Assembly (NCBI GenBank): GCA_963738325.1
Contig: CAVTWD010000013.1
Span: 310,001 to 374,000, forward strand
Direction of reading: 5' to 3'
Length of the DNA stretch: 64,000 nt
From: CAVTWD01 sp963738325
GTDB taxonomy: Bacteria > Actinomycetota > Acidimicrobiia > Acidimicrobiales > Ilumatobacteraceae
Shown here: positions 62,340 through 64,000 of the stretch, one piece after another
Position numbering within the stretch: the stretch's first letter is position 1
Layout of the letters: every line of letters begins with the position of its first letter
The notes under the pieces: model-generated
Databases searched by the model: none
Told to the model about the DNA's origin: nothing
What the model saw: the letters and a program-made list of their open reading frames with translations, nothing else
Translations under genes and position numbers: made by a program

Positions 62340-62484
62340 CCGACGAGCGACAGCGCTCCTCGGCCATCTCCAGGAACAGCAGGTAGGTGAGCTGCTCGAC
62401 GTACTCGATCGTCGACACCCCGTCGTCCCGCAGCACGTTGCAGAAGTTCCACAGCTTCTGGACGAGCAGGTTCGACCAGTTCAT
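62340..62484 (-). pseudogene. N-terminal fragment of a type I restriction methylase subunit (HsdM)
   Basis: ATG 62484 starts MNWSNLLVQKLWNFCNVLRD, then DGVSTIEYVEQLTYLLFLEM and AEER, the beginning of the HsdM N-terminal domain. Homology stops after about 48 residues, where the promoter region of the SnoaL-like gene begins. The ATG overlaps the HepT stop. Remnant of a type I restriction system. Confidence 0.85.
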
Positions 62485-62823
62485 CAGTGCGGTCCCCCCG
62501 CGCGCCATGCCTCGATGGCGCCCACGAGCTGGGGAACATCGACCTCGGCAGTGACCCACAGCTCATCGGGCTCGATGCGTGGTAGTGATGGCTCAACCGG
62601 TCACGCAGCCGGACGACCTCGCGCCAGGGCACCCAGGAATCGAGGCGCGCACGGCTTCGCTGAGCGCCTTCGACGCCTCACCGAGGATCTCCAGGCGCCG
62701 CTCCACGGGTCGCCGGAGCGCGACATCATCATCGAACGCGGCGCGGCCGCGAGCGACGATCCCGGCAACCTCCGCGCCGACAGGAACGATGTCATCGAGC
62801 CGCTTCTCGTCGGCGCGACTCAC
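62484..62823 (-). pseudogene. hepT: HepT-like toxin (DUF86), frameshifted
   Basis: The start overlaps the mntA stop. RLDDIVPVGAEVAGIVARGR and RRLEILGEASKALSEAVRAS occupy the first frame; PWREVVRLRDRLSHHYH the second; EPDELWVTAEVDVPQLVGAI and EAWRAGGPH the third. RDRLSHHY is the RX4HXY active site of HEPN RNases. Breaks fall near 62640 and 62580. In MntA-HepT systems the toxin cleaves RNA until MntA modifies it with AMP. If the breaks are real, MntA is left without its toxin. Confidence 0.8.
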
Positions 62824-63128
62824 AGCAGAACGAGGTCTCGACGGATGTCGTCGTCCCGGTCGAGCAGCGCACCGGCCGAGAGGACGTCGACCCGACAGCC
62901 GAGCAGCTCGCCCAGACCATCCTTCAAACGGATCACGTCGAGGAGGGATATGCCGGCATCGAACTCGACGAGGAAGTCGATGTCGCTCTCGGGGCCATCC
63001 TCGCCGCGGGCGACCGAGCCGAACACGGCGGCGCTGCGGCCGTTGTGCGCCCGGACGGTGGTGGGGATCTCGTCACGATGCTGCTCGACGAGCGATCCGA
63101 GGCGGGTAGAAGCGAGCGGCACAGCCAT
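62820..63128 (-). CDS. mntA: MntA-type nucleotidyltransferase antitoxin
   Basis: 102 aa. The minimal nucleotidyltransferase motif GS-x10-DxD is present in AAVFGSVARGEDGPESDIDF, with LVEFDAGISLLDVIRLKDGL and CRVDVLSAGALLDRDDDIRR after it. In the known systems this protein transfers AMP to a Tyr of HepT and silences it. It overlaps hepT by four bases, the standard order. ATG 63128 chosen because upstream residues lack homology. Confidence 0.88.
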   Translation of the reverse strand: MAVPLASTRLGSLVEQHRDEIPTTVRAHNGRSAAVFGSVARGEDGPESDIDFLVEFDAGISLLDVIRLKDGLGELLGCRVDVLSAGALLDRDDDIRRDLVLL

Positions 63129-63245
63129 GAGTCTACGAGCGCGCCTTTCGCACTCGGCCCGCTTCGGGCCTGCTGCCGACGCGACTCGCTCAGCCCGGGC
63201 ACTGCGGCGCCCGCGGGGAGGAGCGCTGGTGGTAGAGAAGCGGAT

Positions 63246-63855
63246 ATGAGCCAGGAGCCTGGAGCCCGGGATCTCATCGCCAGGTTTGAAGCCGCGTACG
63301 AAGCCACGCCGCCGTGGGACATCGGTGCGCCACAACCGGCGTTCGCGAAGCTCGCCGCTGACGGGCGGCTGCGGGGACGGGTGCTCGACGTCGGGTGCGG
63401 TACCGGAGAGCACGTGTTGCTGGCGGCTGAGGTCGGATGCGAAGCGGTGGGGATGGACATCGCTCCGAGCGCGATCCGGCTCGCCGGGGCAAAGGCGACA
63501 GAGCGCCGGCTACGGGCGCGCTTCATCGTTGGAGACGCCCGCCACCTCGGTTCGCTGGGCGAGCGATTCGACATCGTCGTGGATTGCGGGCTCTTCCACG
63601 TCTTCGACGACGAGGATCGTCCGCCGTTCGTCGAGAGCCTCGCCTCAGGTGGTTCGTCCGGCGGGCCGCTACTTCGTGCTCTGCTTCAGTGAAGAGGAGC
63701 CGCCCGGGTGGGGCCCACGCCGCGTCACTCAGGCCGAGATCCGTGCGGCGTTCGTGAACGGCTGGGATGTCGAGACCATCGAGCCCACGGAGCTACGTGT
63801 GACGATCCGCACGGATCCAGTCCGCGCATGGTTCGCCACCATTCGGCGCACCTGA
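63246..63855 (+). pseudogene. S-adenosylmethionine-dependent methyltransferase, one frameshift
   Basis: About 203 aa from ATG 63246: ARFEAAYEATPPWDIGAPQP, GRVLDVGCGTGEHVLLAAEV (motif I), AVGMDIAPSAIRLAGAKATE, ARFIVGDARHLGSLGERFDI and VVDCGLFHVFDDEDRPPFVE. After a one-base shift near 63650: GRYFVLCFSEEEPPGWGPRR, VTQAEIRAAFVNGWDVETIE and VRAWFATIRRT. Small class I methyltransferase; substrate unknown. Confidence 0.87.
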
Positions 63856-64000
63856 GAGATACATCGCGGGTCATCGTCGACAACACCGCGGACTCCTCGC
63901 AAGCACCGATAGTGACGCCGGGTGATGCCGCGTCACCGCGTCGACTACCGCCGGGTTGCCGCGACCAGGCCCACACTGTGGGGTTGTGCTCGACCACCGG
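63856..64000. other. End of window, no gene seen
   Basis: 145 bases with no supported feature. Confidence 0.3.

Noticed and set aside
1..64000. tRNA or rRNA genes
   Set aside because: I looked for T-loop GTTCGANTC patterns with acceptor pairing and for rRNA signatures and found none convincing. Integration here is into a protein gene, not a tRNA.

Overview
The window is very GC-rich double-stranded DNA from an actinobacterium. Supporting signs are F420-type luciferase-like oxidoreductases, a SigE-family sigma factor, TIGR03086 and DUF899 family members, Thr-rich lipoproteins, and several genes whose start codon lies 6-9 nt after a TANNNT -10 box (leaderless mRNAs). I would guess Acidimicrobiia, but that is inference. 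No rRNA, tRNA or CRISPR array was found.

Layout. 1-797: end of a Rieske oxygenase gene and a VOC gene. 791-9816: a 9,026-bp integrated element, inserted six codons before the end of the VOC gene. Its attL, attR and deduced attP can all be read, and a 499-aa large serine recombinase lies at its right end. It carries a leftward chain of overlapping genes (small helical proteins, a winged-helix-like protein with internal repeats, an HNH nuclease, a DNA methyltransferase, a zinc-binding protein, unknown proteins) plus a few rightward genes. 9.8-12.1 kb: two cell-envelope lipoproteins. 12.5-22.0 kb: a transporter remnant, a P-type ATPase, and an arginine deiminase operon (arcB-arcC-arcA, then two APC amino-acid transporters). 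22.4-23.0 kb: phage debris (tyrosine integrase and RecT-like fragments). 23.0-27.0 kb: an ABC exporter of FtsX type with its PadR regulator and a 35-bp palindromic operator. 27.2-28.9 kb: SigE-family sigma factor and a membrane partner. 29-39 kb: a mixture of intact enzymes (PQQ sugar dehydrogenase, LarE, beta-lactamase-like hydrolase, SDR) and broken genes. 39.5-44.6 kb: a branched-chain amino-acid (Liv) ABC operon divergent from a TetR gene. 44.7-54.2 kb: a cNMP-binding patatin phospholipase, truncated genes, an acyl-CoA synthetase, hydrolases and a luciferase-like oxidoreductase. 54.4-58.2 kb: a MarR-type promoter region, an SDR gene, and a SnoaL-like gene split by a 2.3-kb insertion sequence. 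58.2-64 kb: remnants, VOC proteins, a luciferase-like oxidoreductase, an MntA-HepT toxin-antitoxin pair next to an hsdM fragment, and a methyltransferase.

How genes work together. ArcA, ArcC and ArcB degrade arginine to ornithine, ammonia, CO2 and ATP, and the APC proteins probably exchange arginine and ornithine. The Liv operon encodes a fused permease, both ATPases and a binding protein under probable TetR control. The leftward genes of the integrated element overlap by 1-4 bases and look translationally coupled.

Caution. At least a dozen genes, mostly to the right of 23 kb, are full-length by homology but broken by single-base frameshifts (about 18-20 events). Many may be sequencing or assembly errors rather than true pseudogenes. 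I label them pseudogene because the frame is not intact as given. All family assignments come from reading motifs by eye; no database search was possible.
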